A DNA stretch of 55,629 bases from a virus. The stretch's first letter is position 1. Each line of letters begins with the position of its first letter. The notes below the pieces were generated by a model, which saw only the letters and a list, made by a program, of their open reading frames with translations, made no database searches and was not told the origin of the DNA. The position numbers and the translations under genes were made by a program. Shown in pieces: positions 38,598 to 46,833 of this stretch. Location of the stretch: positions 1 through 55,629 of IMG/VR virus record IMGVR_UViG_3300037247_000947; one strand, given 5' to 3'.

Positions 38598-40724
38598 TTA
38601 GGAGCCAGTTGCTCTCGACGGAGCAGGCTTGGCATCCTCTTTTTCTTCTGATGATTCCAAATCCTCCCTCTTAATCACTCCCGTAGCAATTGCCTGTCTT
38701 ATTTGCTGCTCGGCAAGTATCGTTGAATGCTGCATCCAGTGCACCTGCATCGCATTGGCAATTACAATCATCCCTGGGTCGCCAGTCCCAAGGTATTCAA
38801 AAAACTTATCTAACAAATCATTCTTATGCTCTATGACATGAACTTCGTGGTTGTCAAAAGGATTGACTGCCGGAAGGTAAATTCCCTTTACAGCTTCCTC
38901 GGCAGGAACTCCTTGTTTAATCATCTGGTGATACTGTTTAACAGGGATTTGGAATTCCTTTTTGGCAAAGTTCACATCCTTGTTATTATCTTTCAGTATC
39001 CTGTCCAGCCCACCAATATCAATCGTCTCAAGAACTCTCTTTCTTACTGTCGGGTCGGATGGGTTCCCCAAGACCCCCTGTTGCAACAGTACCAATGCAA
39101 GGTCTCTTTCCAGTGCCCGACTAATCGGCATTGAAGACCCAGTCCTGATATTGACATTGAACTTTCCATGAAAGGACTCTGGGGAGAATTCAAACATCAC
39201 CCATTCATTGTCCTTACCGATAATATTCAATGTCCTCTCACGGTAGTTGGCAAAAGCAATTGACAGAAGTTGTCTTATCGCTCGTTCATCTTTCCTCTCC
39301 ATCTCTGTGATAATCGGGGAATGTTGTGTCTGACTTGCTTCCTGTAGCAATGCAATCCCAACTCCTGACTTCGGCCCTCCCACCGGTCTCTTGCCTTGAG
39401 CCACCATCGGAAAACTAAATATATCATTTATGTCCGAGACAATCTCCTGCTGATAAACAAAGAGCTGTCCAGATACCGGAACCCCTGCCTCTCGATGCGG
39501 CCTATACGACCCATCATATTCAACGATAAGCCCAGGCCCGTTATCAAGTCGTGATATATTTATCTTTCCTTCCCTCGGAACTGTCCAAAGCCCACTTCCT
39601 AAGGTACAGGTGTTCTCACGAATCAAAGTCCTGATATCATTAAGCTCATCCTGTAGTGGCCTTGCCTGTGATATTCGACTTGCAGTTCCGGCAACTGCCT
39701 TGTCCGGTAACATCATGTCATAAGCAGTAAAGGGAACCTCGCCATGGGGATACTGCTCGATAGGATATGGCACGTTCTGCATTACCACGCCATTTTCAAG
39801 ACCGGCCATTACCCAGTATCCCCCCAGAGGATAATTACTGTCTCTCACCTGCCAAGCTTCATATATCATTATAAGCTTGTCATCGGTACTCATCTCCCCT
39901 GTATCAATCCTAATAGTTGTCCCCGCCAAGCCGGTCGTAAACTGCTCAAATTCGTTAAACAGTTTTATCTCAAACTCACTCTGGCCGGAACTTGGGTCGA
40001 TAAACTCCGATTCAGGTATCAAGTCTGCCTTTTCTTCCCATCTAATCCTTGCCTCCGCCTTTGTCATCGGAGAGGCATGGATTATCCAAGGCAACCTATC
40101 AGTGTTCTGTCGCCAGTCGTAAATCAACTCATTGGTCGGGACAAACTCTGATATTGCCTCCCCCTGATATATCGGTGCCCCTGGCTCCATCTCAGGATTA
40201 TGCCCATCCTGTTCCGGCTCAGGATTATGACCAATCAATTTATAGAATGGGTCCCACCACTGTTTCCTCCAGCCAATAGCAGAGATGTCATACCACAGTA
40301 TTATCTTTCCCCTCTGAGTATCAAAGTCATTCAACCGCCTTAGATATGACAACATCTTCTCGGCAGCAACCGCCGTTGCCTTGTCGTTCTCATCGGTACT
40401 GTCAGGCGTGACGTCAAACTTCGGAGGTACCTTGGTTGCAAGAGCAACGTCGTTTCTCACGGCAGGGGCCAACTTATTCACTGTAGAAGTAAAAGGACTC
40501 AAGTTAGTCCTTCTTACAATATGGCCGCCACGAAGTCCGAGGTGCTGATGTCCACATAGGTATGCAATATTAGCGTTCCACTCGACAATCCTACTCCGTC
40601 TAAAGGGATTAAAAGTCTTGACACGGGACTTTATAATCGTCCTTACTGCCTCATCCTTCGGAGATGTCGTCGGACTTGCCGATGTCTGTAGAACCACTTT
40701 CTTTGGCTTGAACTCTTGAGTCAT
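38598..40724 (-). CDS. Portal protein
   Basis: 708 residues. Gene order (terminase-portal-scaffold-capsid), length typical of podovirus portals, and segments such as GYWVMAGLENGVVMQNVPYP, RTLIRENTCTLGSGLWTVPR and the long C-terminal helical domain support the call. Forms the dodecameric DNA-packaging channel. The first 74 bases overlap the upstream zinc protein; no strong ribosome binding site is seen. Confidence 0.75.
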   Translation of the reverse strand: MTQEFKPKKVVLQTSASPTTSPKDEAVRTIIKSRVKTFNPFRRSRIVEWNANIAYLCGHQHLGLRGGHIVRRTNLSPFTSTVNKLAPAVRNDVALATKVPPKFDVTPDSTDENDKATAVAAEKMLSYLRRLNDFDTQRGKIILWYDISAIGWRKQWWDPFYKLIGHNPEPEQDGHNPEMEPGAPIYQGEAISEFVPTNELIYDWRQNTDRLPWIIHASPMTKAEARIRWEEKADLIPESEFIDPSSGQSEFEIKLFNEFEQFTTGLAGTTIRIDTGEMSTDDKLIMIYEAWQVRDSNYPLGGYWVMAGLENGVVMQNVPYPIEQYPHGEVPFTAYDMMLPDKAVAGTASRISQARPLQDELNDIRTLIRENTCTLGSGLWTVPREGKINISRLDNGPGLIVEYDGSYRPHREAGVPVSGQLFVYQQEIVSDINDIFSFPMVAQGKRPVGGPKSGVGIALLQEASQTQHSPIITEMERKDERAIRQLLSIAFANYRERTLNIIGKDNEWVMFEFSPESFHGKFNVNIRTGSSMPISRALERDLALVLLQQGVLGNPSDPTVRKRVLETIDIGGLDRILKDNNKDVNFAKKEFQIPVKQYHQMIKQGVPAEEAVKGIYLPAVNPFDNHEVHVIEHKNDLLDKFFEYLGTGDPGMIVIANAMQVHWMQHSTILAEQQIRQAIATGVIKREDLESSEEKEDAKPAPSRATGS

Positions 40725-40983
40725 AATTATTATCTATATAAGAATGTCTTACAGATTCCACTATCCCTTCCTCTCTATCGACACGATGGGTCGTATTACA
40801 CGAAGCACAGGTTATGACCATCCAAGGAGCATGGAGACTTGTCCTTGCTTTCTTAAAGTGAAGTATCCATCCCTTGTCCATCAAGACCCTGTCACACAAT
40901 CTCGCGTGACATTGCTTACACCGTATCTTTATCCTCTCAGATTGGAATAGTTTTCTGCTCTTCTGTCTTTCCTGGTTCGGCAT
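40651..40983 (-). CDS. Zinc-finger-like protein (Com-type)
   Basis: 110 residues from MPNQERQKSRKLFQSERIKI. CKQCHARLC and ITCASCNTTH provide the metal ligands of a small zinc ribbon, like the Mu Com translation activator family. It is basic. A weak GAGAAG precedes the ATG. The C-terminal region overlaps the portal start by 74 bases. Could regulate translation of its neighbour; unproven. Confidence 0.55.
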   Translation of the reverse strand: MPNQERQKSRKLFQSERIKIRCKQCHARLCDRVLMDKGWILHFKKARTSLHAPWMVITCASCNTTHRVDREEGIVESVRHSYIDNNYDSRVQAKESGSTDIGKSDDISEG

Positions 40984-41128
40984 TTTTCTTCTCACTCTTT
41001 TTTGGTAAGATTTGCTCTCGTACTCGTATCCCCTCAATCCCACATTCAATTTCAGTCATTCTCTTTCTCAACCTTGGATTGGTCGCCTTCAACGTAAGCC
41101 AACATCTGCGAAAAAATTCATCATTCAT
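40937..41128 (-). CDS. Small hypothetical protein
   Basis: 63 residues, MNDEFFRRCWLTLKATNPRL and a Lys/Glu-rich end (KKSEKKNAEPGKTEEQK). The ATG overlaps the nuclease stop (ATGA). Common in position between terminase and portal. Unassigned. Confidence 0.55.
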   Translation of the reverse strand: MNDEFFRRCWLTLKATNPRLRKRMTEIECGIEGIRVREQILPKKSEKKNAEPGKTEEQKTIPI

Positions 41129-41874
41129 ATCGTTACAACCATCCTTTCACCATTTTTAATACGGCCAAAATGTCTTTCAAGAAGATATTGTGCAAAGGCA
41201 GCATCCTCTTCTTTCGGATTGAAAACCTCCTCTTTCTCCACCGCTGCCTGTGGCCTCAGAAGACAGCCATGGAGGGCAAACATTGCAGCCATTACGGTAT
41301 CATCAAAAGCCCCTGACATTGCCCCAGTCTTTCTCTTGTCTTCGATAAAAACATAGTTGCAAAACTCGTTAAGAGTCACCTCATCGTGGAAAATTACCTG
41401 TGGCCCATCAGGATTCTCCATCAAACTCTTGGTCTGGTTTATCAGGAGATGTTTATCAGCTTCGGTAGTACATATCCCATACTTGCTCGACACCGACGGG
41501 TCTTCATCCAATACCTGCTTTCGTCTAAAGATATGTCCGTATCCGTAAACCTCGATAGCATTATCTACATAGGCGTTACCAGGATGGCGGGTTTCAGGAA
41601 CAATAAAAGCATTGTTGTAGTATTTAGCCAAGGCTATCATTACCTTTGACCCCTGGACAGTTGTCACCCTCTTGTTCCGAAGCCAGGCCACCTGCTCAAA
41701 CGGCATCCGGTTCGACCAAATCTGGATAGAAGTATAGTCGGCACCAAATCCCGTTGCAGCATCCAGACCTAATGTATATCTACAATCCTTCTTGGGGTGT
41801 TCGTAGATACTAACAAGGTCGGCACGGCGACTATCTTCCCCCCTTGCAAGATGAAATTTCCACTTCTCCATCAC
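41125..41874 (-). CDS. terL: Large terminase, nuclease domain (separate ORF)
   Basis: 249 residues from the GTG (an ATG follows at once). RNase-H-fold motifs: LGLDAATGFGADY (Asp38, Asp46), FIVPETRHPG (Glu94) and GAFDDTVMA (Asp191/Asp192). It cuts the concatemer during packaging. The GTG overlaps the TAG of the ATPase gene (TAGTG) and the frame is open for only about five codons upstream. So either two subunits are made by coupling or the gene is joined by a -1 shift. Confidence 0.75.
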   Translation of the reverse strand: MMEKWKFHLARGEDSRRADLVSIYEHPKKDCRYTLGLDAATGFGADYTSIQIWSNRMPFEQVAWLRNKRVTTVQGSKVMIALAKYYNNAFIVPETRHPGNAYVDNAIEVYGYGHIFRRKQVLDEDPSVSSKYGICTTEADKHLLINQTKSLMENPDGPQVIFHDEVTLNEFCNYVFIEDKRKTGAMSGAFDDTVMAAMFALHGCLLRPQAAVEKEEVFNPKEEDAAFAQYLLERHFGRIKNGERMVVTI

Positions 41875-42806
41875 TACGCTGCATGAGACTCAATAAATCC
41901 TTGCGAAATTGGTATATCATCCTTAAGCCTGTTTATCATTCTTGTCAGGAGCCTGATATTAAAAACAGGACTTCCCCCGAACACAACATACTGTCCTTCA
42001 ATTCTGACAAGTGCCTCCTCTTCACTCAAATCCGCAGCCTGTTTCTCAATCTCTTTTATCGGAAGATATGGATTGTCCCACATTGCTCCGGTAGTAACAA
42101 AAACTCCCTCCTGCTCGGACAAGGCTTTGAGCCACGCTGTTCCAAGAACCGGAGTGGCTGTCATCCACCAGATACCCATCTTGTCAATCAAGGCCCTCAT
42201 ACACTCTGTCCAGATGTCACTCTTCAGAGGTTCCTCATCGAACCAAATCCAGTCTACCGAGTCTCCCTGGAACTTGGCCCGACCGGAGTCAGTAGACTTG
42301 AACTGTACTTTACATTCCCTTCCATCTCCTCTTATATGCCAAATCTTGTCAGCTTTGTTGAAGTCGGAATCAATGGTAAAGTTACGAGGAAGAAATTTGT
42401 CAAACTTCGGCAGGTTAACATCTCTAACCATATTGTAGTCAAGACCGACAACCCAACCGCTACTATTCTTGGGAAACTTTCGGCAAGGATGTCTACCGGT
42501 TACTGCAAGAACACATTCGTAAGCTCCTTGGTCTGACTTACCAATTCTATTCCCACCGAGTGCCAACCTTCCCTTATAATCCCCTGCTGCCATGAGGAAT
42601 TTCCACTGCCAGCTTGGTTTCTTATCTCTCCGATTATAGTAAGGCTCATACCGATAGAACAATTCCCGCGACCGTTCAAGCGTCTGTTGCGCTAACTGCC
42701 TGTTCTCCGGTACTGCAAGCCATTGCGGATTCCTGCTGAGGAACTGTATTCGTTTTAACAACTTCCGCATTTGGACTACCGGTAAGTTGATTTTTGAGAC
42801 GTCCAT
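41874..42806 (-). CDS. terL: Large terminase, ATPase domain (separate ORF)
   Basis: 310 residues with Walker A GGNRIGKS (84-91), Walker B WIWFDEEP (186-193), coupling motif TATP (216-219). Powers DNA translocation into the capsid. The usual C-terminal nuclease is absent here and encoded by the next ORF. AAGGAGATAGAAACAA gives a clear ribosome binding site. Its first 131 bases overlap the small terminase gene in another frame. Confidence 0.8.
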   Translation of the reverse strand: MDVSKINLPVVQMRKLLKRIQFLSRNPQWLAVPENRQLAQQTLERSRELFYRYEPYYNRRDKKPSWQWKFLMAAGDYKGRLALGGNRIGKSDQGAYECVLAVTGRHPCRKFPKNSSGWVVGLDYNMVRDVNLPKFDKFLPRNFTIDSDFNKADKIWHIRGDGRECKVQFKSTDSGRAKFQGDSVDWIWFDEEPLKSDIWTECMRALIDKMGIWWMTATPVLGTAWLKALSEQEGVFVTTGAMWDNPYLPIKEIEKQAADLSEEEALVRIEGQYVVFGGSPVFNIRLLTRMINRLKDDIPISQGFIESHAA

Positions 42807-43266
42807 TTGTTTCTATCTCCTTAAGCGACCCATCAACCGCGTTAATCAATTCATCATCACTCATCGAAGCCATTGAATGTTTCAAGTCAACTTTCTTCGG
42901 TGACTTCACTCCGAAAACCTCCGCGATATGATTGACCGCCAGAAACCTTACAGAATTCTGTGGCTCATCCTTAATTGTTGCCTTGGTCAATGCAATCATA
43001 TCATCGGCAATACTTCCTAACTCGTAATCTCTCTCCTCATACCTCGCAATCTGAAGTGCGTTATACTCAGGTTTCTGTTTAGTCCTTGCAATCGTCTTGC
43101 CGCTAACACCAAGGTCCCTTGCTGTCTCATCGTAAGTCTTTCCAAGACGCCCTTCACATTCTTCAGACATATCAACTTCCTGCGAATAGAATATCGCCAG
43201 CTCCTTCTCTGTCATTGGAGCATCCAAACTTTCAGAATATTGTGACCTGTTCTTTGGCGTATGCAC
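42676..43266 (-). CDS. terS: Small terminase subunit
   Basis: 196 residues. A helix-turn-helix region (YDETARDLGVSGKTIARTKQ) and a helical oligomerisation part follow. Directly upstream of the large terminase. The GTG start overlaps the previous TAG (TAGTG) after AGGGACACC; a start at Met18 is also possible. Recognises the packaging site. Confidence 0.6.
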   Translation of the reverse strand: MHTPKNRSQYSESLDAPMTEKELAIFYSQEVDMSEECEGRLGKTYDETARDLGVSGKTIARTKQKPEYNALQIARYEERDYELGSIADDMIALTKATIKDEPQNSVRFLAVNHIAEVFGVKSPKKVDLKHSMASMSDDELINAVDGSLKEIETNGRLKNQLTGSPNAEVVKTNTVPQQESAMACSTGEQAVSATDA

Positions 43267-43805
43267 TACGGTGTCCCTGTGAAGAATGCCCTGACATCAT
43301 CACTACTGGAAATTGCAGTAAAGAGACAGAGGATAAACTTGTAGTCATAGGTATCAAAATCCAACTTGGCAACACCGTTACTACCACTCGAATCGGTCTC
43401 AATCACACCAGTAACACCGGTAGGATTGGGATAAGCAATAAATCTCTGTGTTATAGACCCAATAGTATCACAGAAGTATCTCGTAGCTGCTGGATTACCA
43501 AGATCGCTTTGCTGTTCCCCTGCTGTTATCGTATCAATACTACAGACAAACTCAGCCGGACCTCCCTGTTTATAAACATAGATAGACACCGCAGCAGTAT
43601 CAGTATCAGCATTTTTATGGTCGAAGCAAATCGAGATATGTTTAATCCCAGCCGGTATCAGTTTTGCCACACCACTTGTAGGCTGACTTGGATGATATGT
43701 CGAAACAAAGGTAGCCCATGTCTTTGTCGATGCAGTAAGGTCACTATCAGCAGTCGAGATGATTCCACGCAAGGGCATCCAAGGTAATTGTAATACTTGT
43801 CCCAT
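43266..43805 (-). CDS. Beta-rich phage protein near terminase
   Basis: 179 residues from MGQVLQLPWMPLRG after AAGGAATATATT. VSTYHPSQPTSGVAKLIPAG, HKNADTDTAAVSIYVYKQGG and GPAEFVCSIDTITAG follow a pattern I have seen in other phage genomes close to terminase genes. A virion decoration or head protein is plausible, not shown. The stop overlaps the start of the small terminase. Confidence 0.55.
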   Translation of the reverse strand: MGQVLQLPWMPLRGIISTADSDLTASTKTWATFVSTYHPSQPTSGVAKLIPAGIKHISICFDHKNADTDTAAVSIYVYKQGGPAEFVCSIDTITAGEQQSDLGNPAATRYFCDTIGSITQRFIAYPNPTGVTGVIETDSSGSNGVAKLDFDTYDYKFILCLFTAISSSDDVRAFFTGTP

Positions 43806-43815
43806 AATATATTCC

Positions 43816-44064
43816 TTATTTGAAAGGTTTGAGAGTTTGAGAGTAAGAGAAGGCGCAATTCCAGCACAACGCCGCAATTTGGGATTTGGTCATAGTGATG
43901 TCAAAAGCATTCCTCCCGACAACTGAAAGTGGATTGCCGTCAGGAGCAATACCAAAATCCTTTCCATAACTCCCCCTCCTTGCTCCACATCTACCACAGT
44001 GGAGACCATCTTTACTATCTGCCACCTGTGCTGGCATTCCCCAGGTTATAGTTCCTCTTGGCAC
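43816..44064 (-). CDS. Zinc-binding small protein
   Basis: 82 residues from a GTG. GLHCGRCGARRGSYGKDFG and ALCWNCAFSY provide two CxxC pairs, likely one zinc. I recall the same build in other phages at this place. A later ATG (44037) is an alternative start. Role unknown. Confidence 0.55.
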   Translation of the reverse strand: MPRGTITWGMPAQVADSKDGLHCGRCGARRGSYGKDFGIAPDGNPLSVVGRNAFDITMTKSQIAALCWNCAFSYSQTLKPFK

Positions 44065-44079
44065 CTTGTTTACTCTCTT

Positions 44080-44101
44080 TCTAATATTTTCTTATATTAG
44101 A
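44080..44101 (-). promoter_or_regulatory. AT-rich leader hairpin
   Basis: TCTAATAT (44080-44087) and ATATTAGA (44094-44101) form a perfect 8-bp stem with a six-base loop about 16 bases ahead of the GTG of the zinc protein. Resembles the inverted repeat at 27124-27150 in being AT-rich and in front of a late gene. Confidence 0.45.
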
Positions 44102-44165
44102 TATTTACATAACATCTATACTACATTCCTTCTACTATTATTCCTTATATGACCATCAATCTTTG

Positions 44166-44420
44166 TTAAAAACGCATTTGCGGTTCTGAATGTATGTTTT
44201 CGTTAAAGGGAACTACTCTGCTGCGAGGTTCAAACTTTGGAGCGAGAGATGGCCAAACTTCTCTAAATCCTCGGAGATGTCGCATTACGCTTCGCTTGTC
44301 AATCTTCATCCTTTTGGCAACATCACGTAGAGATAGCTCTTTGATATAGCGATAATACCAGGCTAAGAACTGTTTTTGGGTTGGACACTCGATAAATTGA
44401 CGACAGTGTGGACACTTCAT
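44166..44420 (-). CDS. Zinc/helix-turn-helix DNA-binding regulator
   Basis: 84 residues. CPHCRQFIEC at the start could hold a metal ion, followed by ELSLRDVAKRMKIDKRSVMR (about 28-48), a convincing helix-turn-helix. It is the first minus-strand gene at the divergent region, transcribed towards the terminase genes, so it is a good candidate for switching the virion genes on or repressing its own promoter. Leader AAGGTATATTATATG. Confidence 0.65.
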   Translation of the reverse strand: MKCPHCRQFIECPTQKQFLAWYYRYIKELSLRDVAKRMKIDKRSVMRHLRGFREVWPSLAPKFEPRSRVVPFNENIHSEPQMRF

Positions 44421-44471
44421 ATAATATACCTTAAAAATAGTTAAACAACAAACAGATTTTAATTTGAGGTT

Positions 44472-44500
44472 AAGTTACTACCTAACTTTTTGAATGTCAA
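44472..44500 (-). promoter_or_regulatory. Promoter with overlapping operator-like dyad
   Basis: On the minus strand a perfect TTGACA (44500-44495) precedes TAACTT (44477-44472) by 17 bases. The -10 box is one arm of AAGTTA-CTACC-TAACTT (44472-44488), so a dimeric protein here would block RNA polymerase. It drives the regulator gene and perhaps the head operon. The surrounding 110 bases are AT-rich and must also hold a plus-strand promoter, which I could not define. Confidence 0.55.
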
Positions 44501-44566
44501 GATAATTTTTAATTATTTTGGATTTTATGTTTGACTTTCTTCTTATCCTTGTTACATTGGTTCGCT

Positions 44567-45136
44567 ATGAGTAATATAATAAAATGGATACTGGTTATCG
44601 CAGGGCTTCTCTTCTTCATCCTTCTCTTCCTCAATGGTTGTCATCTGTTCTCACAGGGAAAGCTGGAACCACTAGAAGAGAGATTGCCAAAACTCGAAAT
44701 TAAAGAAGTCATCATTGAGAAAATCAAGACCGAGTATATGTATAAGAACCTCGGCCTTATCCAAGGAATGTTGATTATCGGAGCTACCGGTGGTCTGATA
44801 GTCTGTTTTCTCAAACTCCCTGCTATAGGTATCCCAATCTTCCTTGGTTGTACTGGCGGCCTCGGACTTGTCGCTGCAAGACTCTATTATGGAGCACTAA
44901 TGGGAATCGTTGCCTTAGTTGCTGCCGTCCTTGCCGTAGTCTATGCTATTTGGATCAATCGAAAGGCTTTTACTCAAGTCATTGCTGGTGGTGAGCATTT
45001 CAAAGAAGCAAATCCTGAAAGCAAGGTTGCTTTTGTAAATTGTCAAAGCGTTGAACAAATAGATAAATCAACAAGAAAGTTAGTTGCAAAGACACGAAAA
45101 AAGTTAAATGGAAAGGAAACAAATGAACGCACTTGA
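44567..45136 (+). CDS. Membrane protein with lipoprotein-like N-terminus
   Basis: 189 residues from MSNIIKWILVIAGLLFF. The N-terminal hydrophobic stretch ends in FLNGC (lipobox-like), followed by a soluble charged part, then two more hydrophobic regions (about 65-85 and 110-130) and a Lys/Glu-rich end. It heads a two-gene unit closed by a terminator. A lysis or envelope role is possible. Confidence 0.6.
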   Translation: MSNIIKWILVIAGLLFFILLFLNGCHLFSQGKLEPLEERLPKLEIKEVIIEKIKTEYMYKNLGLIQGMLIIGATGGLIVCFLKLPAIGIPIFLGCTGGLGLVAARLYYGALMGIVALVAAVLAVVYAIWINRKAFTQVIAGGEHFKEANPESKVAFVNCQSVEQIDKSTRKLVAKTRKKLNGKETNERT

Positions 45137-45383
45137 CATCGTTATCCTCCTCGCCATGATAATCATCGGTGGCTATGACCTGTTTCTCTGGCGAGAAGAC
45201 AGACCAACATTATCCGAGCAGTACCAGAAACTTTTCCCCACCTTGGTTGACCTGATTATCTTTCTGGTTATCTTTGTCGCACTATGTTACCTTAGCTTCG
45301 TCGCCGTTCCGGTCAGAATTGGTATCGCTGGAATTTGTGGCCATATCTGTCTGCCAAATCGAGAGCGTTATGGAGAAAAGTAA
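45123..45383 (+). CDS. Small membrane protein
   Basis: 86 residues (MNALDIVILLAMIIIGGYDL ...). Two hydrophobic helices flank WREDRPTLSEQYQKLFP, a pattern seen in small phage membrane proteins. The ATG overlaps the upstream gene's end and follows GGAAACAA. The gene is followed by a strong terminator. Confidence 0.6.
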   Translation: MNALDIVILLAMIIIGGYDLFLWREDRPTLSEQYQKLFPTLVDLIIFLVIFVALCYLSFVAVPVRIGIAGICGHICLPNRERYGEK

Positions 45384-45410
45384 AAATTTCTATTGCAACC
45401 TCCTCCTCCT

Positions 45411-45444
45411 AAAACCCCATTCCAAGACGTGAGTGGGGTTTTTT
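45411..45444 (+). terminator. Rho-independent terminator
   Basis: AAAACCCCA (45411-45419) pairs with TGGGGTTTT (45434-45442) followed by a six-T run. It ends the two membrane-protein genes. The A-run on the other side allows termination on the minus strand too. Confidence 0.8.
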
Positions 45445-45486
45445 ACTATAAGTCCTAATTAACTAAATGTCCAAACGAGAATGTGT

Positions 45487-45514
45487 TTGACATCAGCCAA
45501 AGATATGTTAGTTT
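45487..45514 (+). promoter_or_regulatory. Probable early promoter
   Basis: Perfect TTGACA (45487-45492) and TAGTTT (45509-45514), 16 bases apart, directly after the terminator and about 30 bases before the first early gene. This should start the long replication operon. Confidence 0.55.
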
Positions 45515-45544
45515 GTTATTTGGTTAAACAGAAAGGAACCAAGG

Positions 45545-45718
45545 ATGAACATCCAAACTTGTCACCACGACCTCTGTGTTGTCGTCTATGATTTCTACAT
45601 CAATCCAAAGGGATGTCCTGTCTGCCAGGTAGAGAGGAACATGAAAGAGCTTGAAGTAATTCTCGATAAGATAGAAGAAGCAAAACCAAAAACAGAAAAG
45701 GAGAAACAAGATGCCTAA
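45545..45718 (+). CDS. Small Cys/His protein, first early gene
   Basis: 57 residues (MNIQTCHHDLCVVVYDFYIN ... EAKPKTEKEKQDA). CHHDLC and CPVC may bind a metal; the end is a charged helix. AAAGGAACCAAGG precedes the ATG. Stop and the next start overlap (ATGCCTAA). Unassigned. Confidence 0.6.
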   Translation: MNIQTCHHDLCVVVYDFYINPKGCPVCQVERNMKELEVILDKIEEAKPKTEKEKQDA

Positions 45719-45989
45719 GACAATCACAGTAAGCGATGAGACGTATGAGAAAATCAGAGAGCAAATTGAGAAGGAAGAAAAGGGGAAGAAGCATTATCCT
45801 CTAGTAACAGGAACAGAAGACGAACATAGGATAATACTAAATCTTCCTGATAGGTTTCTCGCCAAACAGTACCAAGGCAAAGTAATTGTATTAGACCGTT
45901 CTGGTGATTATTGTAATGAACGCCAAAAACCAGCCGAATTTGGTAGCCTTTACAGAGATGAAGTCCAAATATTCCCAGTACCAGACTAA
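45711..45989 (+). CDS. Hypothetical protein with RHH-like start
   Basis: 92 residues. MPKTITVSDETYEKIREQIE resembles the N-terminus of ribbon-helix-helix antitoxin-like proteins; the rest (YQGKVIVLDRSGDYC) is beta-like and different. AAAGGAGAAACAAG leader. Precedes a structured RNA gap. Confidence 0.55.
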   Translation: MPKTITVSDETYEKIREQIEKEEKGKKHYPLVTGTEDEHRIILNLPDRFLAKQYQGKVIVLDRSGDYCNERQKPAEFGSLYRDEVQIFPVPD

Positions 45990-45998
45990 ACAATCGCT

Positions 45999-46144
45999 AG
46001 TAGAGTCTTAGCCACAAATGGGCTTCGAGAGGTTATTGCCCGATGATGCGAGAAAGAAGAAGTAGTTGTAGGAAAATCGAACAGTACGATTGGAACATGA
46101 GATGATTTAACCCAAGTGGCTTGATAAGACCAACCTCGTCTACT
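45999..46144 (+). ncRNA. Candidate 146-nt structured RNA
   Basis: No credible ORF occurs in the 184-base gap. AGTAGA (45999-46004) pairs with TCTACT (46139-46144); directly inside GTCTTAGCCAC (46005-46015) pairs with GTGGCT (46116-46121) and AAGAC (46126-46130), with a four-base bulge. Inside are GGGC/GCCC (46020-46023/46038-46041) and AATCG/CGATT (46075-46079/46087-46091). The closed multi-branch form is almost the same length as the element at 1894-2038, but sequences do not match. Confidence 0.5.
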
Positions 46145-46173
46145 GGCTTTTAATTACAGAAAGGAGTTTAGGA

Positions 46174-46833
46174 GTGACCAACAGGAAGGAAAAGCTTGTT
46201 CTTCTAAAGACAATGCTTGACCTTGAAACAGGCAAGGTTGACACCGACGCTTTCGAGTGGGAAAACCAACTTTACGAAAAGTCCGTCCAGATGAAAGCCC
46301 TCAATGCTCGTATCCGATCCTGTACCTCATGCCCTGGTCTAAACATCAAACGCTTCACCGAAGGCTGTCCAGGATGGGGAGACTTGAACGCAAAGGTATT
46401 CTTCATTGGTCAGTCCCTCCACTCGCCAGGAGTATCATCAGACCTTCCTTTTATCCTCGGCTGTGGTTATATCCTCGATGCTGCCTTACGATTGAGTGGC
46501 CTGCTGCGAAAGGATGTCTTCTTATCAAATTGCTGTCATTGCCATCCTCCGAAGAACCGAGCTACAACTGATGAAGAAAAGAAAAACTGTCTACAATACG
46601 TACTCAAGGAAATCTGTATTGTTCGGCCTCAATTGATTGTTGCTCTGGGCAATGATGCAAAGGCAGTGATGGAGTACTTTGAATCCAGGACAAGTTACTC
46701 GAAGAAAGAGAAGCAGTATAAACCAAAGATATTGAAAGTGAAACATCCGGCCTCATTTATGTATTCCAGTCCAGAGGAGCGAGTCAGTTGGATTGTCAAA
46801 TTGTCGAAAGAAATTGACAGGGTTTACAAATGA
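46174..46833 (+). CDS. Uracil-DNA glycosylase superfamily (family 4/5 type)
   Basis: 219 residues from a GTG after AAAGGAGTTTAG. Cys50, Cys53 (SCTSCP), Cys123 and Cys139 suit a 4Fe-4S cluster; FFIGQS (77-81) and HPAS (191-194) correspond to the catalytic and DNA-reading motifs. Removes uracil from DNA. In phages this can proofread or, with an unusual base content, protect the genome. Confidence 0.7.
   Translation: MTNRKEKLVLLKTMLDLETGKVDTDAFEWENQLYEKSVQMKALNARIRSCTSCPGLNIKRFTEGCPGWGDLNAKVFFIGQSLHSPGVSSDLPFILGCGYILDAALRLSGLLRKDVFLSNCCHCHPPKNRATTDEEKKNCLQYVLKEICIVRPQLIVALGNDAKAVMEYFESRTSYSKKEKQYKPKILKVKHPASFMYSSPEERVSWIVKLSKEIDRVYK

Noticed and set aside
41870-41892. Programmed -1 frameshift joining the terminase halves
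   Set aside because: No X-XXY-YYZ slippery sequence is present at the overlap; reinitiation at TAGTG is simpler, though not proven.
46018-46065. 15-codon ORF inside the structured gap before the glycosylase gene
   Set aside because: No ribosome binding site; the pairing evidence explains the region better.
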